Below, one piece after another: positions 24,175 through 33,700 of a DNA stretch of 64,000 bases. Each line of letters begins with the position of its first letter. The first letter of the stretch is position 1. A model generated the notes under the pieces. The model did not search any database. It had not been told where the DNA came from and was given only the letters and a program-made list of their open reading frames with translations. The DNA is from Gemmatimonadota bacterium (lineage in GTDB: Bacteria > Gemmatimonadota > Gemmatimonadetes > Longimicrobiales > Gaopeijiaceae): the NCBI GenBank assembly GCA_022825135.1, contig JAJDYN010000011.1:62001-126000 (forward strand), written 5' to 3'. The position numbers and the translations under genes were made by a program.

Positions 24175-26589
24175 CTACCCCTCCGGCCTCACGATCTCGT
24201 ACTGCGGCGGCGGCTCCGCCCCCAGCAGGTGCCGCACGAAGTAGTCCCAGCGGCGGCGGATGAAGTAGGGCTCGTTGAGTCCGTGGGCGCGGTCCGGGGC
24301 CCAGATCAGGTCGAAGTCGCGATTCGCCTTGATGAGTTCGTCGATCACCTGGACGGTCATCGCGGGGTGTACGTTGTCGTCCATGTCCCCGTGCATCAGC
24401 AGCAGCTTGCCCTCGAGGTTCGCGGCGTAGGTCTTGTTGGCCGAGGCCTCGAAGTTGTCCGCGCCGGTGGAATCCTTCTCCATGACCCCCTGGTACTTCT
24501 CGGCCCAGTAGATGTTGTAGCTGCGGTTGTCATGATTGCCGGCCCCTGAAACGGCGACCTTGAAGAACTCCGGGAAGCGCAGGATCGCGTCGGTGGAGGC
24601 GAACCCGCCGCCCGAGTGCCCGTAGATGCCCACCCGGTCCAGATCGATGAAGGGATGGCGCGCCGCGAGCTGCCGGATGACGGCGATGTGGTCGGGGATG
24701 CCGTTGTCGATGAAGTTGCCGTAGTAGTTGTCGTGGAAGGCCTTGGAGCGGTGCGGCGTCCCAAGGTGGTCGATCTGCACCACCACGAACCCGAGCTGCG
24801 CGAGCGCAAAGTTCTCGCCGCCGCCCTTGAACTCCCAGTCCCCGACGCTCCCGCGCTGGGGCCCCGGGTAGATGTGCGAGATGATGGGGTACTTCGCGTC
24901 TTCATCGAGATCCGGCGGGAGATAGAGGATGCCGTACAGATCGGTGATGCCGTCACGCGCCTTTGCCGTGAACACTTCGCCGGGGATGAAGCCGATCTCC
25001 TCGATCGCCGAGATGTCCGCCCGCTCCAGCTCGCGCACGACACCGCCGTCGGCCGCGGTCCGCAGGACGGTGACCGGCTCTCCCTCTACGCGCGAGTACG
25101 TGTCCACGAAATAGTTGCCGCCGGGGGAGAACTCGATGACGTGGTTGGCGTCCTCCGGGGTGAGCAGCGTCAGTCCCGAGCCGTCGAAGCCGACCCGGTA
25201 CAGGTGCGCGTAGTACGGGTTGCGCCCCGGCTCGCGCCCGCGCGCCGTAAAGAAGATGCGCTGGCGCGCTTCGTCGATGAAGACGGCCTGTCCGACCGTC
25301 CACGGACCTGAGGTGATGCGGTTCTTCAGGGTGCCCTGGCCGTCGAAGCGGTAGAGGTGCGCCCAGCCGTCGCGCTCGGACCACCAGATCACGTCGTCGC
25401 CGCCCTCGGACACGTACCACGACGGGGTGCCGCCGCTCGATCCCCCGCCCCGGTGGCCGAGCGATACGAAGGTGCGGGTGGAGTCGCCGAGGATGACCCG
25501 TGAGGTCCCGGTGGCGGCGTCGATCTCGGCCAGGAACACGCGCTGCGAGCCGCGCGTGAAGTAGTTGACGTGCAGGCGGGCGCCGTCGGCGCTCCAGGCC
25601 GAGTCCGGTGCCGACCCGGCGAAGGAGAGCTGGTGCGGGACAGGCGCCACCTCGACTTGGCGGTTGGCGGCCGCGCGCAGGGCGGTGACCGTCTCTGTGC
25701 CTGCCCCGTCACCATCCCCCCCAACCCCGCTGCCGGCGGCCACCTCTGCCTCCTCCAACTCCACGACGTGCACGGTGGGCAGCGGGATCACCGAATCGCC
25801 CGGAAGCGCGTACGGCTGGGAAAAGTGCCTTGGCCGCTGCGACGTATACGAGATGTAGTGCATGTGCTCCACGTCGCGCTCGTCCCGGCGCGCCACCGCG
25901 ATGAAGCGCGAATCCGGCGACCATGCCAGTGTGGGCGTGCGCGGCCCCGGCCCCTCCCGCAGCTGGTTGGGGCGCGGCTCGTTGTACCCGTAGGCGTAGT
26001 GCTTCTCGCCGTCGGTGGTCAGCCGGATCGAGTCCCCGCCCCCCGCCGGGCGCACGAACAGGTCGTACTCGTGCGAGAAGGCCTCCCAGCGCCCGTCGGG
26101 GGATTCCACGAAGGGCAGCCGCGAAGGGAGCGTGTCCCCCACCGCGCAGGAGTAGCGCGCGATGTCGCAGGTAAAGCGCCTGCTGTTCGCGGTGAACTCG
26201 ATTTCGCTCTCGCTCGCGCCGAAGCCGAGGGTGCTGAAGGGGAGCTGGTCCGGGACGTAGCTGGTGTCGTTCGCGAGCGACATCGCTCCCGCCAGGCGGT
26301 AGTGGTCGAAGAGCGGTTCGCGGCTGCCCCCCGCCGGGTTCACCATCACGAACTCGTACCCCGACCCCGTATTGTTGCGGTACCAGAAGCGGTCGGTGTC
26401 CCCGGTCTCCATCCAGTTCGGGACCACCTCGGCCCCCGCGATCATGCGCTCGGTGTTCCATGTCAGGAAGCGCTCGGCGCGGGAGTAGTCCACCTCCTGC
26501 GCGGACGCCGCCCCGCCGCCGGCAAGGGCTGCGAGCAGAGCCGCTGGAGGCAGCAGGCGAGCGACGGAAGCGTGGATCGGATATTGCAT
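24175..26589 (-). CDS. Secreted S9 peptidase (dipeptidyl peptidase IV-like)
   Basis: The 804-residue protein has a signal peptide ending at about ASA-Q31, a beta-propeller of about 500 residues (SPDSRFIAVARRDE, DVIWWSERDGWAHLYRFD) and a C-terminal alpha/beta hydrolase. The triad is Ser659 (GIYGHSGGGFAS), Asp737 (MHGDMDDNVHP) and His769 (DRAHGLNEPYF). It should cleave dipeptides, often after proline, from peptide N-termini in the periplasm. The ATG at 26589 was chosen over an upstream frame that lacks a signal. It is divergent from the glutamate dehydrogenase gene. Confidence 0.93.
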   Translation of the reverse strand: MQYPIHASVARLLPPAALLAALAGGGAASAQEVDYSRAERFLTWNTERMIAGAEVVPNWMETGDTDRFWYRNNTGSGYEFVMVNPAGGSREPLFDHYRLAGAMSLANDTSYVPDQLPFSTLGFGASESEIEFTANSRRFTCDIARYSCAVGDTLPSRLPFVESPDGRWEAFSHEYDLFVRPAGGGDSIRLTTDGEKHYAYGYNEPRPNQLREGPGPRTPTLAWSPDSRFIAVARRDERDVEHMHYISYTSQRPRHFSQPYALPGDSVIPLPTVHVVELEEAEVAAGSGVGGDGDGAGTETVTALRAAANRQVEVAPVPHQLSFAGSAPDSAWSADGARLHVNYFTRGSQRVFLAEIDAATGTSRVILGDSTRTFVSLGHRGGGSSGGTPSWYVSEGGDDVIWWSERDGWAHLYRFDGQGTLKNRITSGPWTVGQAVFIDEARQRIFFTARGREPGRNPYYAHLYRVGFDGSGLTLLTPEDANHVIEFSPGGNYFVDTYSRVEGEPVTVLRTAADGGVVRELERADISAIEEIGFIPGEVFTAKARDGITDLYGILYLPPDLDEDAKYPIISHIYPGPQRGSVGDWEFKGGGENFALAQLGFVVVQIDHLGTPHRSKAFHDNYYGNFIDNGIPDHIAVIRQLAARHPFIDLDRVGIYGHSGGGFASTDAILRFPEFFKVAVSGAGNHDNRSYNIYWAEKYQGVMEKDSTGADNFEASANKTYAANLEGKLLLMHGDMDDNVHPAMTVQVIDELIKANRDFDLIWAPDRAHGLNEPYFIRRRWDYFVRHLLGAEPPPQYEIVRPEG

Positions 26590-26788
26590 TGGGTGCCTCC
26601 CGGAAGCGTGCAGGGGATCGCGGGTGCGGGCTGTTTGCGGAATCCGCCGAGGGCGGGGATTATCCGTGGAGCCAATCTGCGGAGAGGCGCGAATGCCGGG
26701 CAAACACCCGGTGCCCTCCCGACCGGGAACCGCGCGGCCCCCGTCGCATCCATGAGCACGCGTTTCCGACTCCAGCCCGAGACCACAC

Positions 26789-28195
26789 ATGAGCCAGATC
26801 AGCTTTACCGCCCAGGTCGACCGCCACTTCTACAAGGCGGCCGCGCACACGAAACACCCGCCGGGCCTCCTGGAGCAGATCCGCGTCTGCAACAGCGTCT
26901 ATGCGTTCACTTTCCCCATCCGCAAGGACGACGGCACCATCGAGGTCATCCACGCCTGGCGGGCGGAGCACAGCATGCACAAGACCCCCACCAAGGGGGG
27001 AATCCGCTACGCCTCGCACGCCAACCAGGACGAGGTGGTGGCGCTCGCCACCCTCATGACCTACAAGTGCGCCCTGGTCGAAGTCCCCTACGGCGGCGCC
27101 AAGGGCGCGGTCTGCATCGATCGGCGCAAGTACTCGGACGCCGAACTGGAACGCATCACCCGGCGCTACACCTTCGAGCTGGTCGCCAAGAACTTCATCG
27201 GCCCGGGCATCGACGTTCCCGCCCCCGACTACGGCACCGGTGCCCGCGAGATGGCCTGGATCGTCGACACCTACGAGCAGATCGCCACATCCAAGCTGAA
27301 CGCGGCCGGGTGCGTGACCGGAAAGCCGATCGCTCAGGGCGGCATCCGCGGGCGCACCTCCGCCACCGGGCTGGGCGTCTTCTTCGGGATACGCGAAACC
27401 TGCCTGGACGCGGGATTCATGAAGGACCTTGGTCTGCAGCGGGGCGTGGGCGGCAAGCGCATCGTCATCCAGGGGCTCGGCAACGTCGGCTACCACGCCG
27501 CCTGTTTCCTGCACGACGCCGGCGCCGTCATCACGGGCATCGCCGAATACAACGGCGGCATCCGGTCCGAGTCCGGCATCGATCCGCGCGCGGCCCGCGA
27601 GCACTTCCGCGAGCACGGCTCGCTGCTCGGTTTCCCGGGGACCGCCGACGTGAAGAACAGCCTGGAGTTGCTGGAGGCCGACTGCGACATCCTCATCCCC
27701 GCGGCCATCGAGAACGTGATCACCGACGAGAACGCGGGACGAATCCGGGCCTCGATCGTCGCGGAGGCGGCCAACGGTCCCACTACCGCGGCGGCGGCGG
27801 AAGTTCTGCTGGAGCGCGGCGTGCTGATCCTGCCGGACATGTATCTGAACGCCGGAGGGGTCACGGTCTCCTATTTCGAGTGGCTGAAGAACCTCTCCCA
27901 TGTCCGCATGGGACGGATGGAGAAGCGATTCGAGGAGGCGAGCAACCGCCGGCTGCTGGCGGCGATGGAGGCCGTGACGGGATACCAGCTGTCCGAGGCC
28001 GTGCTCGGCACGGCGGCCAAGGGCGCGAGCGAGGAGGACCTGGTGCGCTCGGGCCTGGAGGACACCATGATGAACGCGCACCACGCCAGCTGCGAAGTGG
28101 CGCGCCGGCACGGCGTCGACCTGCGTACCGCGGCCTACATCATGGCCATCGACAAGATCGCGCTGATCTATGCGGAGCGAGGGATCTTCCCTTAG
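26789..28195 (+). CDS. gdhA: Glu/Leu/Phe/Val-type dehydrogenase, probably glutamate dehydrogenase
   Basis: The 468-residue protein is a full-length hexameric-type amino acid dehydrogenase. The substrate domain has KTPTKGGIRYASHANQDEVVALATLMTYKCALVEVPYGGAKG with the catalytic lysines, followed by DVPAPDYGTGAREMAWI. The nucleotide domain has VIQGLGNVGYHAACFL. It interconverts glutamate and 2-oxoglutarate with ammonia; the coenzyme cannot be assigned from what I can see. It ends ten bases before the converging potassium channel gene. Confidence 0.93.
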   Translation: MSQISFTAQVDRHFYKAAAHTKHPPGLLEQIRVCNSVYAFTFPIRKDDGTIEVIHAWRAEHSMHKTPTKGGIRYASHANQDEVVALATLMTYKCALVEVPYGGAKGAVCIDRRKYSDAELERITRRYTFELVAKNFIGPGIDVPAPDYGTGAREMAWIVDTYEQIATSKLNAAGCVTGKPIAQGGIRGRTSATGLGVFFGIRETCLDAGFMKDLGLQRGVGGKRIVIQGLGNVGYHAACFLHDAGAVITGIAEYNGGIRSESGIDPRAAREHFREHGSLLGFPGTADVKNSLELLEADCDILIPAAIENVITDENAGRIRASIVAEAANGPTTAAAAEVLLERGVLILPDMYLNAGGVTVSYFEWLKNLSHVRMGRMEKRFEEASNRRLLAAMEAVTGYQLSEAVLGTAAKGASEEDLVRSGLEDTMMNAHHASCEVARRHGVDLRTAAYIMAIDKIALIYAERGIFP

Positions 28196-28205
28196 GAAGG
28201 AACCC

Positions 28206-29906
28206 CTACTTGAACACGCGCTCGAACTCGTCGCGCTGAGAGGCCGTTCCCACGAAGAGCACGTGCTCTCCCCTGCGGATGACGTGCCCGGGCCGCGGAT
28301 GCGGATTGACGACCCCGTTGCTCTCCACGGCGATCACCGCGAGCCCGGTGCGCGCCAGGATGCCGCTCTCGCGGAGCTGCTTGCCGTCGAGCGAGCGGGG
28401 CACTTCGGCGTTGAAGAGGTCGAGTCCCTCTCCGAAGATCATCGGTTCCCTGCCCCGGAGCGCGCCCAGGACCGACTGGATCTTGATCTGGGAATCGCTC
28501 ACGGCGAAGTCCGCGCCGGCGCGGTGGATGGCCTCGACATTGGAGGGGTGGGCAACCCGGCTCACGATGATGGTATCCGGGTTGAGCTTCCGGCAGTAGA
28601 CGGCAAGGAAGATGTTGACGGCGTCGTCGTTGGTGGTGAGCACCACGGAAGCCGCCTCCCTGATCCCGACGCGCTCGATCACGCGGCTGTCCGCCGCGTC
28701 CCCGATCACGATGTCGTTCGCGACTTCCTCGATGCTCTCCCGCAGGGTCGGGTCGCGCTCCACGACCCGGACCGACGCCCCCCGGCCCTTCAGCGCCCGC
28801 GCGACCTCGCAGCCGACCCGTCCTCCACCGATGACGAGCACGCTTCCCCCGCAGGTGATGCCCTCGCTCAGGTACCCGTTGAGCGCCTCCACCTCGGCCA
28901 CGTTTCCCACCGCCAGCCCGATGCAGTCCTCCCGCAGCATCGTGTCCGGCAGTCCCGGCTCCACGTAGCCCCTCTTGGCCAGGGCGGCGACGGTCACGCC
29001 CGTGTGTGCCCGCACCTGCGCATCCTCCAGGGTCATACCGGCAAGGCGCGTGTTGCGGATGGGAAACTCGGCGATCGCGATCTGCCTGTAGCGGCCGATG
29101 GTCAGCGCCCGCGCCGAACCGACCGACACCCTGTTGGCCAGCTGCTCGCCGAGCCGCCGCGCCGTAAGCACGACCTGGTTGGCGCCGGCCAGTTCCAGCA
29201 CCGCCTCCCCCTCGGGGTTCGCCGCGGTGGCCACGATGGGAACCCGTTCCGACACCTCGCGCGCCGTGAGCACGATGTTGGTGTTCACCACGTCCGGCGC
29301 GTTGGCCAGCAGCAGGCTGGCGCGTCCAAAGGCGCAGTTCTCGTAGGTGGCGCGCACCCCCAGGCCCCCGCGCACCACCGGAACCTTGTCGGCGTGCAGG
29401 GACGCGGCCCGCAGCGGGTCGGACTCGATTACAACGCTCTCGATTCCGGAGAGCCCCAGCCGTTCGACGAGCTCCTCGGCCACGTCGTCCCAGGTGCTGA
29501 TGATGACGTGGCCGTCCAGGTCCGCGGGCACCCGGGTGCGCACCCGGGTCTTGAACTGGGCTTCCACCCAGGGCGCATAGAAACGGACGAAGGCCACCGG
29601 CAGGTAGATGAGCAGCATGCTTACCCCGGCCACCAGCACCACCATGCTGAATATGCGGCCGAGGTCCGACTGGAACACGATGTCGCCGAACCCCAGCGTG
29701 CTCATGGTCGTCAGGGTCCAGTAGATGCCCGTGAACCAGTCGTGCTCCTGGCCCTCGCGCATCATCAGCAGATGGAATATTGCGGAGGACACGGCCACGA
29801 AAGTGACCAGCACAACCCCGAAGCCCAGCAGGTTCAGAGGCCTTAGCTCGGTGCTGCTGCGATGGCTGCCGAGCAGGTCGGCGATTGCGCCGATGGTTCC
29901 CTTCAT
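28206..29906 (-). CDS. Potassium channel with two RCK (TrkA-N) domains
   Basis: The 566-residue protein has an N-terminal two-helix pore with the selectivity filter TMSTLGFGD, preceded by a helix (LNLLGFGVVLVTFVAVSSAIF) and followed by a second helix (IFSMVVLVAGVSMLLIYL). Two cytoplasmic RCK units follow: the first from about 125 (GHVIISTWDDVAEELVERL), the second from about 345 with a clean dinucleotide site (SVLVIGGGRVGCEVARAL). Both end in TrkA-C-like segments. It would let K+ flow in response to ligand or Ca2+. The ATG at 29906 has GAGGGG eight bases upstream; the frame begins at GTG 29915. Confidence 0.9.
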   Translation of the reverse strand: MKGTIGAIADLLGSHRSSTELRPLNLLGFGVVLVTFVAVSSAIFHLLMMREGQEHDWFTGIYWTLTTMSTLGFGDIVFQSDLGRIFSMVVLVAGVSMLLIYLPVAFVRFYAPWVEAQFKTRVRTRVPADLDGHVIISTWDDVAEELVERLGLSGIESVVIESDPLRAASLHADKVPVVRGGLGVRATYENCAFGRASLLLANAPDVVNTNIVLTAREVSERVPIVATAANPEGEAVLELAGANQVVLTARRLGEQLANRVSVGSARALTIGRYRQIAIAEFPIRNTRLAGMTLEDAQVRAHTGVTVAALAKRGYVEPGLPDTMLREDCIGLAVGNVAEVEALNGYLSEGITCGGSVLVIGGGRVGCEVARALKGRGASVRVVERDPTLRESIEEVANDIVIGDAADSRVIERVGIREAASVVLTTNDDAVNIFLAVYCRKLNPDTIIVSRVAHPSNVEAIHRAGADFAVSDSQIKIQSVLGALRGREPMIFGEGLDLFNAEVPRSLDGKQLRESGILARTGLAVIAVESNGVVNPHPRPGHVIRRGEHVLFVGTASQRDEFERVFK

Positions 29907-30095
29907 CCGGGACACCCCTCATGGCGTGATGTGCTTCTGCGCTACGGGTCTCTTCCGAATCTAATGGCTCGCATGGCCGGCGTGGAAATGCCGGCGCCGC
30001 CCTCGCCGGCGCGCAGTGAGGTTGCGCGATGGCCGCCGCGCACGCTACGAGTTGCCCACCGTTGAATCCGTACTCCCATACTCGAAGGGGGAGGG

Positions 30096-30773
30096 ATGCT
30101 CGTCCGCTCGATGCGCAACCGGCTACGCCGTGGAGGCCGACATCTCCCCGCGGCAATGGGTGCCTGCCTGCTCGGCGCCACGGCTCTCGCCTCGCAGGCG
30201 GCGGCGCAGGACGACCCGGGTCGCGGCCAACCCATACCCTACTTCATCGACAACGGGGCCGGCATCCCCGGGTACCAGCCCTCGGACGACGAACTGGCCC
30301 GCGCGGCGTTCGACGCCTGGGCGCGGGAGAGCGGCGGGCGGCTGCGCTTCGCGGAAGCCGCCGCCGAGGACGCGCTCATCCACGTCGTCTGGATCGACCC
30401 CGGGAGCGGCGTTTACGGGGAAATGCGAACCGTCCTGATGGACGGCCGGCCCGTGGCCCTTCTCTACGTGACGCCGGGCGTCGACCTCCAGGGACCCGCC
30501 ATCGCACGCCTGGCCGCGCGCGATCCGCTGCTCCGGGACGCTATCGTCTACCTCACCTGTGTCCATGAACTGGGGCACGCGATCGGGCTTCCGCACACCG
30601 CCGACTTCGAGGACATCATGTACTCGTTCGCCTACGGCGGCGACATCGTGCGCTACTTCATGCGCTACCGGGAGCAGCTCGCGAGCCGGGCCGACATCGC
30701 GAGCCACTCCGGGCTGTCGGCGGGCGACCGTGCGGTCCTGCACGGCCTGTACCCGCCCCCGGATCGGCGGTAG
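30096..30773 (+). CDS. Small secreted metzincin-type zinc protease
   Basis: The 225-residue protein has a signal peptide (…LGATALASQAAAQ, ending near 38) and a metzincin site HELGHAIGLPH, where His157, His161 and His167 bind zinc and Glu158 is the base. DIMYSFAYGG just after is the Met-turn region. Size and layout are like matrixin or archaemetzincin-type proteases acting outside the cytoplasm. Substrate unknown. The ATG at 30096 was used; a second ATG at 30111 is possible because GGGAGGG lies very close to the first. Confidence 0.85.
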   Translation: MLVRSMRNRLRRGGRHLPAAMGACLLGATALASQAAAQDDPGRGQPIPYFIDNGAGIPGYQPSDDELARAAFDAWARESGGRLRFAEAAAEDALIHVVWIDPGSGVYGEMRTVLMDGRPVALLYVTPGVDLQGPAIARLAARDPLLRDAIVYLTCVHELGHAIGLPHTADFEDIMYSFAYGGDIVRYFMRYREQLASRADIASHSGLSAGDRAVLHGLYPPPDRR

Positions 30774-30850
30774 CCGCAAACCGGCGCAGAGTCCGCTGGC
30801 ACTTGCCGGCCTCAACCGGCTTGCGGGGTGCGCCGCCGCCCCGGACCCGC

Positions 30851-32014
30851 TCAGCGTCCGTCGGCAGGCTCCAGCCTGAGGACCGAGGTCGGCTGCGCGT
30901 CGCGGTGGTCGATCGCGAGATAGATCAGGCCGTCCGGACCCTGGCGCACGTCGCGGATCCGTCCCATCCCGTACACCAGCGTCTCCTCCCGCTGCACCAT
31001 CTCTCCGTCCATGACCAGGCGCGCAAGCTGCTCGAGGGCCATCCCGCCGGCGAAGATGTCGCCCTTCCAGCGCGGGAAGGCGTCCCCGGTGTAGATCATC
31101 AGGCCGGAGGCGCCGATGGACGGCACCCACACATGGCTGGGGTCGGCCATGTTCTCGTCCATGGTGCCCTTGTGGATGGCGAGGCCGCTGCGGTAGTTCA
31201 CGCCGTAGCCCACCACCGGCCAGCCGTAGTTCTCTCCCGGCATCACCAGGTTGAGCTCGTCACCGCCCTGGGGTCCGTGCTCGGTCTGCCAGACGGCGCC
31301 GGTCTCCATGTCGATGGCCAGGCCCTGCGCGTTGCGGTGCCCCCAGGCCCAGATCTCCGGCTCGATGTCGGAGTTGTTCAGGAACGGGTTGTCGGCGGGA
31401 ACGCTGCCGTCCTCGTTGATGCGGTTCGTGGTCCCGTGATGGTTGGACGGATTCTGGGCCGGGTGCGCCTCCAGATCGCCGGAGGGCGGGGCCTGGCGGT
31501 CGCCCACGGTGACGAAGAGGGTGCCGTCCGGATGAAACGCCATCCGGGCGCCGTAATGGCCCCTTCCCTGCGAGTTCGCCAGGAAGATCTCCCGCTCGGG
31601 CGTGAAGGTGTCGTTGCGGAAGGTGCCGCGCAGCACCGAGGTGGTGGAGCCACCCTCGACCGGCTTCGCGTAGCTGATGAAGAGCACATTGTTGCTGGCG
31701 AAGTCGGGGTGCGGCAGCACGTCGAAGAGCCCGCCCTGCCCCTGGGCGAACACCTCGGGCACGCCGGCCACCGGATCGGGCAGCAGGTTGCCGTCGCGGA
31801 CGATGCGCAGCCTCCCCGGCCGCTCCGTGATCAGCATGTCCCCGTTGGGAAGCCACGCCATCGACCAGGGGCGGATCAGTCCGCCGGCCACGGTCACCAC
31901 GCGGTAGTCGTGTTCGAGCGAGCGAACGACGCCCGACTGCGCCGAGACGGGGGTCGGAGCAGGAGCCGAAAGCAGAAGTCCGGCGGCGGCGATTGCGAAG
32001 AAGGAGCGGGCCAT
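30851..32014 (-). CDS. PQQ-dependent sugar dehydrogenase (soluble, Asd-like)
   Basis: The 387-residue protein has a signal peptide and a six-bladed propeller of the soluble PQQ glucose/aldose dehydrogenase family: GLIRPWSMAWLPNGDMLITERPGRLR, GGLFDVLPHPDFASN, HYGARMAFHPDGTLFVTVGDR, HGPQGGDELN and GMGRIRDVRQGPDGLIYLAID. Such enzymes oxidise aldoses in the periplasm with PQQ and pass electrons to the respiratory chain. No PQQ biosynthesis gene is in this window, so the cofactor would come from elsewhere in the genome or from outside. It is a single gene on the minus strand. Confidence 0.92.
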   Translation of the reverse strand: MARSFFAIAAAGLLLSAPAPTPVSAQSGVVRSLEHDYRVVTVAGGLIRPWSMAWLPNGDMLITERPGRLRIVRDGNLLPDPVAGVPEVFAQGQGGLFDVLPHPDFASNNVLFISYAKPVEGGSTTSVLRGTFRNDTFTPEREIFLANSQGRGHYGARMAFHPDGTLFVTVGDRQAPPSGDLEAHPAQNPSNHHGTTNRINEDGSVPADNPFLNNSDIEPEIWAWGHRNAQGLAIDMETGAVWQTEHGPQGGDELNLVMPGENYGWPVVGYGVNYRSGLAIHKGTMDENMADPSHVWVPSIGASGLMIYTGDAFPRWKGDIFAGGMALEQLARLVMDGEMVQREETLVYGMGRIRDVRQGPDGLIYLAIDHRDAQPTSVLRLEPADGR

Positions 32015-32092
32015 CTGAGTTCTCCTGTGAGGGTCCGGGTCTCTTGAGGAATGTTATCGCCGCGACCGAATGCGGGCGAGTGGGGGCGTCAG

Positions 32093-33409
32093 CTAGTTGA
32101 ACCCCTGAATCCCCCGGAAACGGTTGTTCACGACGTTGTTGAACAGCGAGCCGAACTGGAACGAGAATCCGAGGCGAAGATTGTAGTCGTACGAGGTGGC
32201 CCGCAGCCGGAGGGCGAGCAGCGCTTCCTCGTCGGTCACGCCCTCCCCCGACAGATAGATCTGGTCCTCGACCCGCCGGATGCTGCCGCGCGCATTGATG
32301 CTGAAGCCGCGCACCACGCGGTAGTCGATGTCCCCGCGCAGCGAGACGTTGTAGAGGCTGGTGTCGTGGAGGAACTGGGACCCCTGCAGGGTCACGCCCG
32401 CGTCGCCCCAGTCCTGGCGCTGCGAGAAGTCGACCTCGAAGGAGTGTTCCGCGCGCGTCTCCTGGTCCTCCCCGTACGTGGTGGTCTCGAAGTACTCCCG
32501 GTACGCCGCGCCGATGCGATAGGACGCGGTCAGGGAGCGCCGGGTGGCCTCCTCGTAGGGAAAGAAGCTGTACTCGACGACCGGCGTCAGCTCGACCCGG
32601 ACCCGCTGGTTGAACCGCGTCGTGCGCGCGGACTGCAGCTGCATCCCGGTCGACCAGTGGTCGGCGAGCGCGTAGACCGCGGTCTGGTTGACGTTCCAGT
32701 CGACCCGGGTGTCCGAGAAATCGCCGTCGTCGAGTTCCACGAGGAGCCGGTTGTAGCTGGTCCGGATGTTGGTGCGCACCTTCCACGTCGGGGTCACCCG
32801 GGACACCGAGAAGCTGCCTGAACTCTGCACTCTCCTGCGGGTCGACTCGCCGTCGAACTCACCGCTGCCGTTGATGCGGAACACCCACAGGTCCCACCGG
32901 TCCTCGACCTCGGAGCGCGCGACCACGCGCTCGCCGGTCACGTCCCGGGGAGTGACGCTCACCAGGCTCACGATGTCGCGGAATCCGGCGCTGGTGGCAA
33001 AGCTCGCCAGGCCGACGCCCAGTGCGTGGGCGAACCCGTCCAGCTGTTCGCGCTCGGTGTCGGTGGGGGACGACTGGTACCGGACCGCCGACTCGTAGCC
33101 TTCGTAGGGGCCGGCGCCGAGGTAGTCGAAGCGAAACTCCCTGCCCCCGCTGCCGGTGCCCAGGCTGGTGATGATGACGTGCACGTCGGACGCGGCCGGG
33201 TCCCGCACCCAGTTCACCCAGTCGATCTCGGTGCGGTAGTAATCGAGATTGCACCTCGGGCCGGAGCAGTCGAAGAAGACGTTGGGTCGCTCCACCGGCG
33301 CTGCTTCCTCCTGGGCGATGGCACGCGCCGGCGCCTGGAGCGCCGCCAGCAGGAGGAGGGGCGTCAGAGCCGAAAAAACGGCCCGCGGTCTGCGAGTTGA
33401 GCCTCGCAT
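32093..33409 (-). CDS. Probable outer-membrane beta-barrel protein of unknown function
   Basis: The 438-residue protein has a signal peptide (LLLLAALQAPARAIAQ) starting from the ATG at 33409. Residues about 45-190 form a globular part with NVFFDCSGPRCNLDYYRTEIDWVNWVRDPAASD. The second half alternates polar and aromatic residues (FSINARGSIRRVEDQIYLSG, YDYNLRLGFSFQFGSLFNNVVNNRF), the pattern of transmembrane beta-strands, and ends close to a Phe-rich tail. I recognise no named family. It is flanked by the divergent HpcH/HpaI-like lipoprotein gene. Confidence 0.65.
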   Translation of the reverse strand: MRGSTRRPRAVFSALTPLLLLAALQAPARAIAQEEAAPVERPNVFFDCSGPRCNLDYYRTEIDWVNWVRDPAASDVHVIITSLGTGSGGREFRFDYLGAGPYEGYESAVRYQSSPTDTEREQLDGFAHALGVGLASFATSAGFRDIVSLVSVTPRDVTGERVVARSEVEDRWDLWVFRINGSGEFDGESTRRRVQSSGSFSVSRVTPTWKVRTNIRTSYNRLLVELDDGDFSDTRVDWNVNQTAVYALADHWSTGMQLQSARTTRFNQRVRVELTPVVEYSFFPYEEATRRSLTASYRIGAAYREYFETTTYGEDQETRAEHSFEVDFSQRQDWGDAGVTLQGSQFLHDTSLYNVSLRGDIDYRVVRGFSINARGSIRRVEDQIYLSGEGVTDEEALLALRLRATSYDYNLRLGFSFQFGSLFNNVVNNRFRGIQGFN

Positions 33410-33700
33410 GGGGCCGCGAAGCGGAGCTCGGGGGAGCGGAGTGGGCAACGCGATGAGGATGTCTGCTGAAGGATGCTCGGGTTCGGGCCGTCGGTTCCGG
33501 GAGCCTGGCGGGCTCCACGGGCAGGGACCTCGGAAGATGCAATAGTGTTGAGCCCTGCGGTAGATGCCCGGCGGGAAGCGGTGCGCTACTGGCGTTTTCC
33601 GCGCCCGCGCGTGCATGATCCGATACCGCGTGCCCCTGGCATGCGTCGCAGGCACCCGTGACGCGTCACCCGTCCCGTTCCCGTTTCGGAGGATCTCCCC

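Noticed and set aside
25570..28239. Long plus-strand ORF over S9 and glutamate dehydrogenase
   Set aside because: It is antisense to the S9 gene and out of frame with the dehydrogenase, whose own frame is complete.
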